DNA of 64,000 nucleotides from Rosa chinensis (Eukaryota; Streptophyta; Magnoliopsida; Rosales; Rosaceae), in the NCBI RefSeq assembly GCF_002994745.2, contig NC_037090.1, positions 19,022,001-19,086,000 of the forward strand, read 5' to 3'. Below the pieces are notes generated by a model. That model did not search any database and had not been told where the DNA came from. It was given only the letters and a program-made list of their open reading frames with translations. This document shows, in pieces, positions 47,588 through 59,871 of this stretch; within the stretch, counting starts at the first letter, position 1; every line of letters starts with the position of its first letter. A program made the translations under genes and the position numbers.

Positions 47588-49297
47588 ATGACAAACACAA
47601 CAATGGGCGGTGTCTCAGAGTCTGAAATGATGTCCCACGGCAAAGAGGAATTGCCAGGGCAGTCTGACCAATATGCCAAGAACAACCAACTATTCACGTC
47701 CTTAGGAAGACAATCTTCCATCTACTCTCTCACTCTCGACGAGTTCCAGCACACCCTCTCTGAGAACGGCAAGAATTTCGGGTCTATGAACATGGACGAG
47801 TTCCTCAACAGCATTTGGACTGCTGAAGAAAATCAAGCCATCAACTCCACCCACCACAACAACAGTAATAACCTCAATCCCAACCACATCAACAACATAA
47901 GCAACAACAATGTCCAGCACCCCGCCTTAAGCGAGATCACTATGGAAAAAGAAGGTGTGATAGCCAAGCAACCAAGCTTGCCACGTCAGGGTTCACTCAC
48001 CCTTCCTGCACCATTGTGCAGGAAGACGGTGGACGAAGTTTGGTCTGAAATGCACAAAGAGCAGAAAGCACAAGCTCAGCAACAGAACAGTAACCACAAC
48101 AATAGCAATGATGGTGCTCAGAATTCCGAGTATGTTCCTCGCCAGCCCACATTTGGGGAGATGACACTGGAGGATTTTTTAGTAAAAGCTGGGGTAGTTC
48201 GGGAACCAGATTCAATGTCAGTGGTGCCCCTCCCTCCTCAACCCCAACAGCAACCACAGCAGTATGGCATAGTGGGACAAAGTTTTGTGATGGGAATGGG
48301 TGCAAATGCCGGTGCTAGCACTAGTACTACTCCTGTTCTGCCCAATTACCAAACTATCCCTCAAGGTGGCGCCCCGGTCGGAGAGTCATCTGGGTATGTT
48401 ACAAATGGCAAGAGGAATGGGGCATACCCCCCACCACCGCCACAGGCAGTTTGTTTTGGAGGGAGAGTGGTCAATGGTGGAGGTGGTTATGCCCCGACAC
48501 AGCCAATCGGGATGGCTACTTCTGTGAGTCCAGTGTCATCAGATGGGATGTGTGCGAGTCAGATTGAGAACTCAGGGGGTCAATATGCTATGGATATGGG
48601 TGCACTGAGGGGAAGAAAGAGGATTATAGATGGTCCAGTGGAGAAGGTGGTGGAGAGGAGGCAGAGAAGGATGATTAAGAATAGAGAGTCTGCTGCAAGG
48701 TCTAGAGCCAGGAAACAGGTACGTCATTCCTTAAAAAGTCAGTCTGTGATTAATTATTTATTCTGCTTCAAATTAGCTACTAATAATCATCAAAATAATC
48801 TTTTATGAACGTGTTTCTTTTTGTTTTAAAGGCATATACTGTTGAATTGGAGGCAGAACTGAACCAATTAAGAGAAGAGAATGCAAACCTTAAACAGGCA
48901 CTGGTAATTATCACATCAGAAACATCTCTCTCATATTGCGCTTGTAACTTTGCTAGTGCTCTTACATTACTGATTGTGTCAACTTGAACAGGCTGAGCTT
49001 GAGATGAAACGAAAGCAACAGGTATAGTTTTTGTAATAGATGAAATCACATAATGTATCCTCATATGGTAATCCTCAAGCCAACTGCCGTACTTGGCCTT
49101 TCAATTAATTAATGCAGATGTAATTGGTTCCAGTATAGCTATAAATGAAATAAAAGAAGCATGTAATTGTTAATCTGAATCAACTTGTTAAATTTTGGCA
49201 GTACTGTGAGGAAATGAGAAAAAGAGTTCAGAGCAGGGCCCAGAAAGCTGTGGAGAAGCTGTGGATGCTGAAGAGGAGTCACAGTTGTGCTGTATGA
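47588..49297 (+). CDS. ABI5: ABI5-like bZIP transcription factor (group A)
   Basis: Nuclear ABA-response factor; relatives bind ABRE (ACGTG) elements and act in seed maturation and germination arrest. Exons 47588-48718, 48832-48903, 48992-49021 and 49202-49297 (GT-AG, phase 0) give 442 residues, the length of Arabidopsis ABI5. Conserved phospho-regions: C1 LGRQSSIYSLTLDEFQ, followed by MNMDEFLNSIW; C2 VDEVWSEMHKEQ; C3 RQPTFGEMTLEDFLVKAG. The basic region is RRMIKNRESAARSRARKQ, with the leucine zipper in VELEAELNQLREENANLKQA. The C-terminus (RVQSRAQKAVEKLW..SHSC) is the C4-type end of ABI5/AREB. MDEFLNSIW favours ABI5 over AREB/ABF. The region between C3 and the basic region is rich in Gln, Pro and Gly. 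Start at the first ATG (47588); the frame upstream has only a TTG after a stop. A long leader with a probable intron precedes it. Confidence 0.93.
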
Positions 49298-50880
49298 TGC
49301 AAATCATGAAATGTCAAGTAAAATGTAAGCATATTTTGTACACCGAGTTTTTATCTAACTAAATGGATATTTGAATTTCTTTTTGGGGATATGTTTTCCT
49401 ATACCTGAGCAATGATCTTTGGTTCAGGTCATTGAGGAATAGATGATGAATTGAAGTTCCCCCACCAGCGGATGCAACTATGGAAGCTCAGCACAGTGCT
49501 GATAAATTCCTTCAATTGTACTTGTTCTGAGAAGATATGACTATGGAAATGTGCATCGAGATTCGCGAATAGTAGTTCAAGATGTGTAGAACCAAGTTGA
49601 GCTAGGATTAAATTAGGAATGCGAGTTTGTATTAATTCTTAGACTAGACATAATAGTTTGAATTTTGAATTTTGTATATTTTTACTTTAGCTTTTGGCTT
49701 GAAGTGGTTGCCTACAGTCGTGAGCTTTTCATCATACACTCGACATTCTTTGGCGAAGCCAGGCCAGTACGCTGAGGCAACCGATAATTATTCACCCAAT
49801 ATTAACTATACTAGTGATCTGAGTGTCACTAGTATAGTTCTTGTTACTGTTTCGGAAATTCTTTAACGTACTATGGTGTTATACACCGATCCTTTTCTTC
49901 AGTTTCTATTTCTGAAAAATGGTGGGTTACATACGGGAGTCCAATTGAACCTGGAAATGGTTGGGTTCATGCAAGCTTGAAATTTTCACATCATAGCACG
50001 ACCTATTTCCTTTTCTGTTCGACAACTCTGTTTTGTGAGTGTGAAGCTTAGGATATTATCCGAAGCCAACACCATGGAAGATCAGAATAGCAAACAATTA
50101 ATTATGTGTGCTTGACATTGTTGGCCAAGGCTAGTGGTTAATACATCGAGGGGGATAGGGCTTATGCCTATAAACAAAGATCAAGAGTGATGGTAACCCA
50201 ACCTATGTGATTGGAGATCCCATGAAGTAGGTTCATATGGGTAAGAACAAGTCACTTGTTGGTCAGTGTTGCACTATCAAATAAAACTATTGATGGTCCC
50301 TCTCTATGGTGTAAATAAATAGTGCTTGAACTGTAATGTGTAAGGTTGAACAAATGTTCTTAATGAGTTTTATAGCCCAAAAATTTGGGTGATGTTTTGT
50401 TGCGGTACACACTTGATGGATTCACCTATATGGATGTGGAAGTGGGGCAGCTTCCTATGAGAGCAAGGTATACTCTCTAGAGCATTCATGAATATCCACG
50501 TAGGGGCGCATGGCTTATTTGTGCCCACCCATGGAAAATACTTGATTTCGAGAGTTCAATGTGGATGGTAGTTCTCTGATTCATATTAAGAAACTTTGGT
50601 TCATAGAAAATTTAATTTTCACCAAATTTCTGTGGATCATAATTATTTATCTTATAGCTGGTTCATAGTCCAAAAGACACCAGTTCAGAAGCATTGGATT
50701 CTCATTTTCCTTTGGCCTAGTGGTTTTGTCAGAGTATTGGCCAAAATCAACTCTGACCTACACAACTTATTGAATAATCTCAACAATAAGTAATCTTTAT
50801 TGGATTTTTAGTTATCCAATATATTTCATTTAAATATAAGAGCCTATTTTTCTTGTTTTTCTCTTAACCCCCACATTTTG
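49298..50880. other. Downstream region of the ABI5-like gene
   Basis: 3' UTR, possibly spliced, then AT-rich spacer. It contains a perfect 14-bp-stem hairpin at 49804-49839 (AACTATACTAGTGA and its complement). I see no ORF with recognisable content. Confidence 0.5.
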
Positions 50881-50903
50881 AGTCTGTCTGAATTAGCCTC
50901 AGG

Positions 50904-50910
<7 letters not shown>

Positions 50911-50937
<27 letters not shown>
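50911..50937. repeat. (TA)n microsatellite
   Basis: TA run immediately left of the AGGCAAC-rich segment. Confidence 0.85.
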
Positions 50938-50939
<2 letters not shown>

Positions 50940-51760
50940 CAAGATAATATCAAGCCATATATATTTAGGCAACGAATCTTCGCAGGTCAAGGACTTGAAT
51001 TTTAATAGGCAACATTGTTTATCCGGTTTCGTAACTTCGGGTATTTTAGTCACCCCCACATTTATAGCCATCAATGAGATTTTTTTCAGGCATAAGCATA
51101 AGGGACAATATCGAGGCGTCAATGAATAAAAACTGCATATTTTTATTTTTTTGAAGCAACATTGATTGAAAGGCAACGAAAATTCGAAAGGCAACTTATG
51201 GAGCAAATCATCTGAGCAAATGGCTAGGGAACCATGTTTAGAGACTTGTTGTCTCTGCATTATATCCGAAAACACCAATAATATAGAATCATGCAACTAT
51301 TTTCTCAGTGACCAAATTCTCAAGGCAACCGTGTTCATTACTGTTTAAATATTGAGGCAACCGTTATATTTAATCCATATGATAGGGTCCGATTCATCAT
51401 TCAAGATTTAAATGAGGCAACTCTTATTACTTGTAATTTGTAACCAAACTTTAAGGAAACATTTTTCTTTTCTTTTCGAGGACATCAACCGTAGGGACAT
51501 TAATATTCTGAGGCATCAAATTGACATAGGCAACCGTCAATATAAAATTGACAAAATAATTTCTCAATGCGTTATTCATGATAACACATTTATTTTTCAG
51601 GCAACCGAGATATCATCTTAATCAAGAGGCAATGGAACTATTGAGAGGCAACAACTTTATTATTTCCAAAGAAACAATAATCCGAAGGCAATATTTCAAA
51701 AAAAAATTTCTTCCTTGAAGAAAAATACTTTGCAGGGACGTATTCCGAAGGCAACAATAA
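50938..51760. repeat. Segment with interspersed AGGCAAC words
   Basis: AGGCAAY occurs about 13 times in roughly 820 bp (e.g. 50967, 51007, 51171, 51189, 51324, 51355, 51415, 51527, 51599, 51646 and 51748), often as GAGGCAACCG. The sequence between the words is AT-rich and not repeated, so it is not a normal tandem array. No gene seen. Confidence 0.55.
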
Positions 51761-51897
51761 AGGAACAACTTTTCAAGTTATAACGGTAAAAAATATTTTA
51801 ATGAATAGAAAATAATTATGGTAAATCATATGACAAAGAGAATTAAAAACTCTTGCTAGCAATGATGCACAATAAATAGTACGAAAAATGATAAAAT

Positions 51898-54800
51898 TGT
51901 GAGCCCCGGAAAAATCTATTGAGATAAGGTGAGATTGTTTGGAATAAATTTGACGATCTCGGTAATTATTAAGGTCTTCGGGAATAATTATTGGGATTTT
52001 TCACAAGGTGAAATCTTAAAATTTTGGATACTACAATAAAGTACGCGACGTTACGAGTCTGTGAGAATTTTCGGGAAATTTTTCCGACACCGGAACTATT
52101 TATTATGAATTTCCGAAGTCTGGGAATTATGGAAATTCATTTTATATAAAAAGGAAATGTTTTGGCACGATCTGAGCCATTGATCCATTCACTGCTTCAT
52201 CTGAGCCATCCAAAATCATTTAAGGGAAAGTATATAAGAGGGGAGACTTGATGGACGCACTAGATCGTTCTAGAAACGAACAGAAGCATCGACCCATTTC
52301 TCCAGCTCGAGACCCGCGACGGTGACCCAACCGGAACCAGGGCCGGCCTTGCCCAAGGGCGGGCTTGGCGACGGCCCAGGGCCCAAGTGAGAGGGGGGCA
52401 CAAATTTTTTTTTAAATAAGGTTATATATATATATAAAAAATTATATATAGTATATGTCGACGGTAAACAAAAAAAAAAAAATTGCTTTGTTCCCAAACG
52501 CAGTGTCTTCTCTTCTCTCCTCACTTCGAAATGGTTTTCTCTTCTCCTCATTTTGAGAATTGTACACACAATTATAGCAGACGAATTTCAAGAGTCTCTT
52601 AACTCTCTCTAAAACTTTAAAAACAAACAAATTTCTCTTGAAATATTGGGGTTTCAATGGTTATTCAATCAAGCAATTTATTTTCATCATCTGTCACTTC
52701 CTCTCAATCTTTCTCTCCTATATTTTCCTCTTCTTCTACGGTGATCAGACACAATTTTTGGCATTCCATCGATTCAGGCTGCAATAGAGATCGATCAAAA
52801 TAGGTATAGTTAAATTGGGTGTTCTTTAAATTTTTTTTATTTTTTATGGTGGGTGTTCTTCAATTTTTAAATTCGTTGAAATTTTGGACATTATAAGTTC
52901 TATTACTGGCATTTTGTGGTATTTGTTGATTATTCTAACAACTATTATAAATTTTTATGCCTATAATATCAAAATCTCGACTATACTGTCATCGCTGATG
53001 TTCAATTTGCAGCTTTCAACATCCTTAATCAGTTAATTACAGGTTCAATCTATACTGAACACTAGAAGATCGACTTTTTTTTCCCCTACAATGGAATTTT
53101 TTTTTTTTTTTTGCTCTCTTTCTCTACAAACATAGCATCTTTAGATGCATTAATTGGAAGTCAGAAGTTGCAGGTTGATATGTTGATGCATACGTCTTTA
53201 CAATTGCTACATCGCAATCCTAGTTTTATTGTTCTGTGTTCGAATGTTTATCGTTTAAAGTTGTACTGTTTTACATATGAATATATATATATATATATAT
53301 ATATATGGGTAGTTAGGCACCAAATTTTTTTTTGCCCGGGGCATCAAAAACCTCAAGACCGGCCCTGACCGGAACTCCCGCGTCTGGCAACGACACGACG
53401 GCGCACCGGTCAAGTTCGACGCGTCTTGTCGTCGTGGCTCTGCCTATGGTCACAGATCGTCCATGCATGGAGCGAGGAGAGAGAACGGAAGCCCGAAAGC
53501 TTCGAGTTTTCTGGCGAAGTTTCTGGTGATCATCGGGGATGCATGAGGTATGGAAATCGATCCTGTGGGTGAGCTCTACGTACTGGTATACTTGGTTTTT
53601 AGTTTTGGATGGGTTTTGATGGATTGATGTTTTGGTGGGTGTCGGGTACCAACAGAGCCGCTGTCCTCTTTGGTCGCTCTATGCTTCTGGGCTCATATCC
53701 GACGTTGTGGAGCATCAAATGAGATCTGAGGAAGCCCAGTTTGTTGAGTTGGCTGAAGTGAGGAGCTTGGAATGGGTGAAAGTGGAGACGGTGAAGTTTT
53801 CTCCGATTCACTGTATTCCTCTGTCGAGGAAGCGAAGGCAGCAGCTCATAATTAATCATTTAATCTTGAATTCGTATGAATCAGGTGAGCTAGAGGTTCT
53901 GATCGATTGTTGTTGTTGGATTTCTGTTGGAATTTGATCTCCTGGTTATATGTTTGATTTTATTAAATTGTCATAGTTGTGGTGAGTTGAAGTTATTTTG
54001 ATTTGGGAAGGAAGTTGGACGAGTTGGTGAATCTTTTACTAAGAGTAGTAACTGATATCACAATTGTGAAATGGAGTTATGTTAAATTGGTCAAAGAAAA
54101 TTTCCAGGGTATGCCATGGTATTTTCAATACGGCATAAGCATGGTTTTGTTTATCATGGGATCTGTATTTAAATAGAAAGCTAATCATGGTTCAAGTTTA
54201 ATGTTGGGTGCCCTTAGTAATTTTCAGGGTGCACCTAATTGAAAAAGAAATTGTGTTGATTTGAGAAACATCTTGATATGGTTATGATTGGTGAAAAATC
54301 TAAAAGTGATAAATGATAAAATATTCAGTAATTGGGATAATTATTGAATTTGTGGTGATTGGTCAATGTTGGTCAAACCTTGGTCAAATGGGTCAATGTT
54401 GGTCAACTCCTTGTCAAACTAGGAAAGATTGATCGGACGATTATTTTACCGTCGAAACGTTAATATTTATCCAATGAGATATTGACGAGCAATATGTCGG
54501 AATCTAGGACTTCAGTTACCCGAGGAACGGAAGGTTCGTGACTCTCGGAGTATGAGAAGAAAAACATCGGAATCCAGGTAGGGGATTCGAGACTCTCCTC
54601 GATTAGCGGTTTATTTATATTACGCTTTTGTTTAAATAATGCATGTTAAGTCTGTGGTTTGGTTATGTTAAAATGCAATGCGTACTGACCAAACCGTGAG
54701 AGATGTGATGGCTTGAGAGCGAAGGGTGGCTCTGACTTCCTTGGGTTAGATCCCCAAAACCTCCGGAGGGTTAGTTACAGCAGTCGGACGGTGCGCGATC

Positions 54801-55535
54801 GCAATGACGACCCGATCCGTGTGTGTATCTAGGTAGCGGACGCTCTCGCTATGCTTACCTGGTGATAAATTAATTTGAGGTAAGGTCGTGTAGTGGGTCT
54901 ATGGGACCGGCCATCAGGTAATATTTGGTGCGCACGTATTGATTTGAGTAACATGCATCGATTTTCAAAAGAGAATATTTTTATTTTAAAGTTTGTCGTT
55001 CTTTTAATGACATGGTTTTGAGTATGTTTTCATATTGTGGCCACAAAGCAATATTAGATTGTTTTCAAACCTAGTCGAGATGATTTCCCAATGAGTAGCG
55101 AGGACGAAAGCTCAGCCCTACAACAGTGTGGATGCAGGTACTATGCACTGGTGACGGGATTGACGGACGGAGCAGGGTGCGCGGAGATAGCTTCGGTGAA
55201 TAGTGGTAACTGAACTCAGGTTCCGTGTCTAGTCTTGAACTCTATCTCTTGAGAGTCATTCATTTGGAACTTGTTATTCCTTATTTCGTCTTGTATCAGA
55301 GTGTACCAACTCTTATTTACCCTAGTGGTGATCTAGAAGCGCTTTAGACAAATAAGCTCGATAAATGATTCTAAAAAGTTTTCACCTCAAAAAGTATTTC
55401 GACGTTTCCGCTACGCGATTTAACTAAAATGCCTTGCGGGTTTTTAGGATGTAAACTGAACATTCAGTTTATGTCTTAGGGACACGCGGCACTATGACGT
55501 GCTCAAGCTGATGAGGTGCAGTTTGGAGCGTTACA
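51898..55535. mobile_element. Solo LTR carrying a nested hAT element
   Basis: The ends are TGTGAGCCCCGG and GGAGCGTTACA. A perfect 5-bp duplication AAAAT flanks it at 51893-51897 and 55536-55540. Removing the nested hAT element and its duplication leaves about 2.6 kb, in line with the other two long solo LTRs in this window. There is no internal coding region. An open frame of about 100 codons at 53632-53937 lies within LTR sequence and shows no domain. Confidence 0.83.
52338..53367. mobile_element. Non-autonomous hAT element (1.03 kb)
   Basis: Termini are CAGGGCCGGCCTTG and, in inverse, CAGGGCCGGTCTTG. An exact 8-bp duplication ACCGGAAC lies at 52330-52337 and 53368-53375, the hAT TSD length. 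It interrupts the solo LTR, so it inserted later. It contains no transposase; a TA run lies near the right end (53281-53306). Confidence 0.88.
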
Positions 55536-55601
55536 AAAATGATATTATATACAGCTATTGATATAGAAAAGTAAAAATACGAAACTGTTTGTTTTATGTA
55601 T

Positions 55602-56260
55602 TGTTGGAAATTTGGTTGATGGATGTTATTTTCGTCATCAGATTTCGTTTCCTACAAAATTCCACAAATACAATATTTTATTAGTAAATAAATATAATCA
55701 CATTAATGCCATAATAAGCTGAAAATAGAAGATCAACACTTATCTTTTAGATTTGCGAGCCACCACCCAATGATTATTTCAAAAAGAGTTTAAGGTTGAG
55801 GCGTGTAAACACTGTTTTTAAGAGTAGATTTCGCCCCTCGGAGACAATGTCTCAGTGTAGCAGGTTTGTGGAGCCCTACCCTCCAGGGTACAAGAACCGT
55901 TAATCCTTGTAAGCGTACACTCGCAAACTTGGATCCTAGAAATACTTGATTTTTCCTTTGGCATTATGGAAGAGCAAGAACAAAGAACTCACTAGAAAAA
56001 TGGCTACTGAGAGAAATATAGAAAATAATGAGTTTCATTGTGTGTGTAAGACCAAGAAGTGATAGGTTTATATAGTAGATGAAAAAGCTTAGAGATATTA
56101 TGCAAATTTAATAAGATAATTATTGGAATATTGTAACTCGCCCTAATATTATGAACATAATGAATTAGTAATGTTTTATCATAAATATATAGTAAATAGT
56201 TTTTCAAAGCATTGGGAGTTACACAAAGTATTTTGAAATACACAATCAAAATTTCCAACA
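55602..56260. mobile_element. Candidate short solo LTR
   Basis: 659 bp with matching inverted ends TGTTGGAAATTT and AAATTTCCAACA, as in plant Copia LTRs. I found no TSD (flanks TGTAT and AACAT) and no internal region, so this is tentative. It may be a degraded solo LTR or another TIR element. Confidence 0.4.
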
Positions 56261-56338
56261 AACATGACACGCCACATAGGATCAAAGGTCCTGAAATCTT
56301 CCGTCTTAATCCATTCCATGGAGAAAAGGCTACAGTAA

Positions 56339-58875
56339 GGGGGGTGTATTCAATTAGGAGTCTATAGGAGTTTTTTGTATTTTAAGAGTCCTTTAAAATC
56401 TGGTGGTATTCAATCAAGATTTTAAAAAGTCCTTTAAAATCTTGTGGTATTCTATCAAGATTTTAAAAAGTCCTTTCAAATCTAGTGGTATTCAAAAGTC
56501 TAGCGATTTTGAAAGATTTTATTAGATGCTTGATTTTGTAGGATTCTAGGGTGCTTGGTATAAATACCAAACCCTATCAGAAATCCACCCTCTAGACATG
56601 AGATTTTGACGTCTTTCATTTTTTTTTCTCTCACTCTGAAGATGAAAAGGCGTCAAAGATAGAAAACGAACTGACAAAGAGAGAAGACGTACTGACAGTT
56701 GACCTCAATCTGTGAACTTGGGGGAAATTATCACTTGCTAAAAAGGTATTTTTATACACATGCCAGTGTTGATCGATTGCAGTGATTTTGGCAATTTTTG
56801 ATACGTTTATGTGAATGTGTTGGATTCTGCATATTAGGTCTGGCATTGATAGTTGAAATAATACTTGGCTTCTTTTGGGGCTTTTTCTTTTTTAGGCTGA
56901 ATTTTTTGTTTGGCTTTGTAATAGAGAGAATCATAAAAATGTTTGGATATGTAACCTTGTGTACTTTGTCATTTTTACCCATGAAATAGCAGTACTTTTT
57001 TCCGTATCCAGGCGAGCCTTTTCTATTTTTGCTCTCTAGTCGCATGGTTTGTGTTGTTTTGGTCTGGTAAATGCATTGTTGGAACTTTTAGGAATATTGC
57101 TTTGTTTATACCTGCACTCAAGTGGCTCAATGATAATAATAAATTGTTCTATTCAAGTCTGACTACTTGTTTATGAAATTTACCATTTGGAGATCAGTAT
57201 TGAAAACATGTGACCAAAAAAGCCAAATTGATAACAGACGAACCATATTGATTTCAATGTCATGGTAGTTTAATTTTCATTGTGGTGTCATGTTTTTTCA
57301 GCTGATCTGTGGCATGTTCTAGCTGTCATTATAGCTAGAATGTTCTATTGCAAATCGCTGTGATATTGGATCAACTCATATAGAATGGCACATGCATTTA
57401 AGAAATAGTATTGTTCTGAATTAAAACTTTCTCTTTCTATAATAACAAATCATGTTATTTGTTACAAACCAATACTGGTGTAATTTGATAATGGTAAATG
57501 TGCCATCTTTCATATGATAGAAACTAAAGATGTTGTGAATCAGGAAAGCTAGAGTTGCCTCATCAGATTTTCTCATGTTCAAATTTGATATGGCCTTGGT
57601 TTTGGTACAATCCCTGTGATTTCGTTGTACAGCATGCAGTTTAGGCAGATTGATTATAAAAATGACTTTTGATATATGATGCTGTCTTATATAGCAGCTT
57701 TTGGGGCATATGATTTCCTCTTTTCCTAAAATGTTAAAAGCCAACGTTTCTTTCTTCTTCTTTTTTTGATTTGAACGTTTCTTTCTTTTTTTACTTGTTC
57801 TCATTGCCAAGGTTATATACATCATCAGTCTTGTATCATTGTATATGAATGTTACAGTGACATATTATTGTTTTGATCCAAATCTGCTATATTGTTTGGA
57901 TTTGCTGCTATATGCTAGCTAGCTCTTACCATAATAAGGTATCTAGCTAAATAATTTCTTTTGATTGTGAATATATAGTCTAATGCACTCATTAGCATTC
58001 AAGAACATTCTGGGAGAAATTTTGTTTTCTTGAGTTTTTGGGTGAAAAACAATGCTGAGCTGAGGTCGATCTTAACTATTTTTCTTTGGAATGAGCAGGT
58101 TCCTGCTTCGGTTCTTGACTCACAGCCGAACTTTGATTTCAAGAAAGACATTGAAGCAAAGAAGTAATAAGATAATTATCCCTATTAGTATTTCATGTGT
58201 TCGGTTATGATTATGAAGACTTTGTATGGAAAGCTGCTTTATGAAATCTTGAGTAGACTTTGTTTCATAATTGGAGACCATCCATATGCTTATTTGGTTG
58301 ATCAACAACTCAAAAATCATTCTGGGTATTAAAAAAAAACAATGAAATCACACCACAATATCTCATTTGTCAAAGATTGAAAATACCAAACCAGGAAGCG
58401 TAGAATAATTTATATCAAGTGTATTGTACATATAGCATCATATTTACAATATTCTTTCTATAGTCTGTCCTTACAAGATGGATTAGTTTGTCCACACACT
58501 CCACTACTATATTCAAATAAGCTAGCTATGATTAAACTGGTCATTACTAGTGTTATTGATGCAAATATATATGTAATCTAACTCACATTTAATTAAGCTA
58601 GCTATGATCAAATAAGGCCTTGTAGGCGGGGGCCTTATAGATCAAAAAATTATACTATTCTATTATGTTATTTATTCAATTATTGTTATAAGGACAATCC
58701 ATGCACTTATGAAATCCAAACAAATCTAAGCAAATCTTGCTAATACAATACATTAAAATCTATTTAAATCTGTGTGGAGTTAAAACAATCCGTGGATTAT
58801 GTAGAATTCTCGAAAATCCACGGATTATAAAAAATCAATCAGAATCATTTAAAATCTGGATTGAATACACCCCCC
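56339..58875. mobile_element. PIF/Harbinger-like non-autonomous element (2.5 kb)
   Basis: Ends are GGGGGGTGTATTCAAT and, in inverse, the same 16 bases, flanked by the 3-bp duplication TAA (56336-56338 and 58876-58878). This TIR and the TAA target fit PIF/Harbinger. Subterminal repeats (GATTTTAAAAAGTCCTTT) lie near the left end. No transposase is encoded. Near the left there is a TATA-like site (GGTATAAATACC, about 56557-56568). Near the right an exon-like stretch at about 58100-58167 follows a splice-acceptor-like TGAGCAG and encodes VPASVLDSQPNFDFKK.. before a stop, so the element may hold captured gene sequence. Confidence 0.78.
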
Positions 58876-59065
58876 TAAGTTTCCATAAAGGAAAGTTAGG
58901 TGGTCGTAAAAAGTTCAAGACCAAGTCGTGTGGTCAACCTGAAGATCTGCAGTTTTAAGATTAGATAAACTAAATTAAGAATTAATGAATCACGTACATC
59001 ATACATACGCGAATTATACGTCTATCAATGTACCAAAAAGGTCCCGTCTGTACGTGAGTTTGGCC

Positions 59066-59073
59066 TATATATA
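59066..59073 (+). promoter_or_regulatory. TATA box of the NHL gene
   Basis: TATATATA in GGCCTATATATACCCCC, about 225 bp before the start codon. It predicts a 5' UTR of roughly 190 nt. Confidence 0.65.
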
Positions 59074-59295
59074 CCCCCATTTAATTGCCCAAAATCCTGC
59101 ACTTGTACTTACCCTTACCAATTTTTCTACACATTAATTTGACGTTTTGGCCTCTCTGGTACCAGCCCTCTTTTGTCTTGGTGGTTAGAGATTAAGAATC
59201 TCCACCAAGGCCAAAGGTTCTAGGGCTCGTTCTGCCTCTGCCTTGAAGCAGAAGAAAAGGGAAATCTTGTTGCACTAAATCCATATCAACCAACC

Positions 59296-59871
59296 ATGTT
59301 TGGGAAGCTGTGTCTCTTTTGTTGCGTCATCCCTCTGGTGCTAACTGCTGTTACCATGCTTGGAACGTTTCTTTGGCTGCGTAAGGAGATGAAAAAAATG
59401 GATTTGGGACTGGAGTACACGGTGTCCGACGGCGTGCTGAACACGTTTTCCATGACGCCCAACAAGACCCTCGATTACGATCTAGCCTTGACTATAACTG
59501 CTGAGAATAAGTTGAGCGCTAATACTAAAATAAAGTGGGAAGAGTTTGAAACTACTCCTGTTTACGAGGATGTGGAATTGGGTAAGGTTGATTTGGCCCC
59601 GTTTGAGATAATTAAGGTCGACAAGAAGGAACTCAAACCATCGTACAAGGGGGTGAAACAGATGTCTGGTAATGTTGACGCTTCAAAGGTGAAGAACCTT
59701 AAGCTTGTCGATATTGTTTTGAAGCTTGAGGCCAAGATAAAGGTCGATACTGCTTTCGGTTTCAAGGTTAAAAACAAATTCAAATATGAGTGCAAGTTGA
59801 AGGTTCCTACAAAATCGGGTGGTGAAAAATTCAAAAGTACCAAGTGTGAGAGAAAGAAACAGAGTAGCTAA
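59296..59871 (+). CDS. NDR1/HIN1-like (LEA_2 domain) protein
   Basis: 191 residues, intronless. A hydrophobic N-terminus at about residues 5-28 (LCLFCCVIPLVLTAVTMLGT) forms one transmembrane anchor. The rest is a LEA_2-type beta-sandwich region with TPNKTLDYDLALTITAENK in the usual NHL position and a Lys-rich C-terminus. The family includes NDR1 and HIN1, plasma-membrane proteins tied to defence and stress. Which branch this one belongs to cannot be told from sequence alone. There is an N-glycosylation sequon NKT near residue 56. The family's canonical NPN motif reads TPN here. Start at the first ATG after a plain TATA box. Its neighbours are transposons, so there is no functional context. 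Confidence 0.85.
   Translation: MFGKLCLFCCVIPLVLTAVTMLGTFLWLRKEMKKMDLGLEYTVSDGVLNTFSMTPNKTLDYDLALTITAENKLSANTKIKWEEFETTPVYEDVELGKVDLAPFEIIKVDKKELKPSYKGVKQMSGNVDASKVKNLKLVDIVLKLEAKIKVDTAFGFKVKNKFKYECKLKVPTKSGGEKFKSTKCERKKQSS

Noticed and set aside
53632..53937. 101-codon ORF as a host gene
   Set aside because: It lies inside a solo LTR with a perfect TSD and shows no recognisable domain.
55602..56260. Full Copia element
   Set aside because: Only LTR-like ends are seen; there is no internal coding region, no primer site and no TSD.
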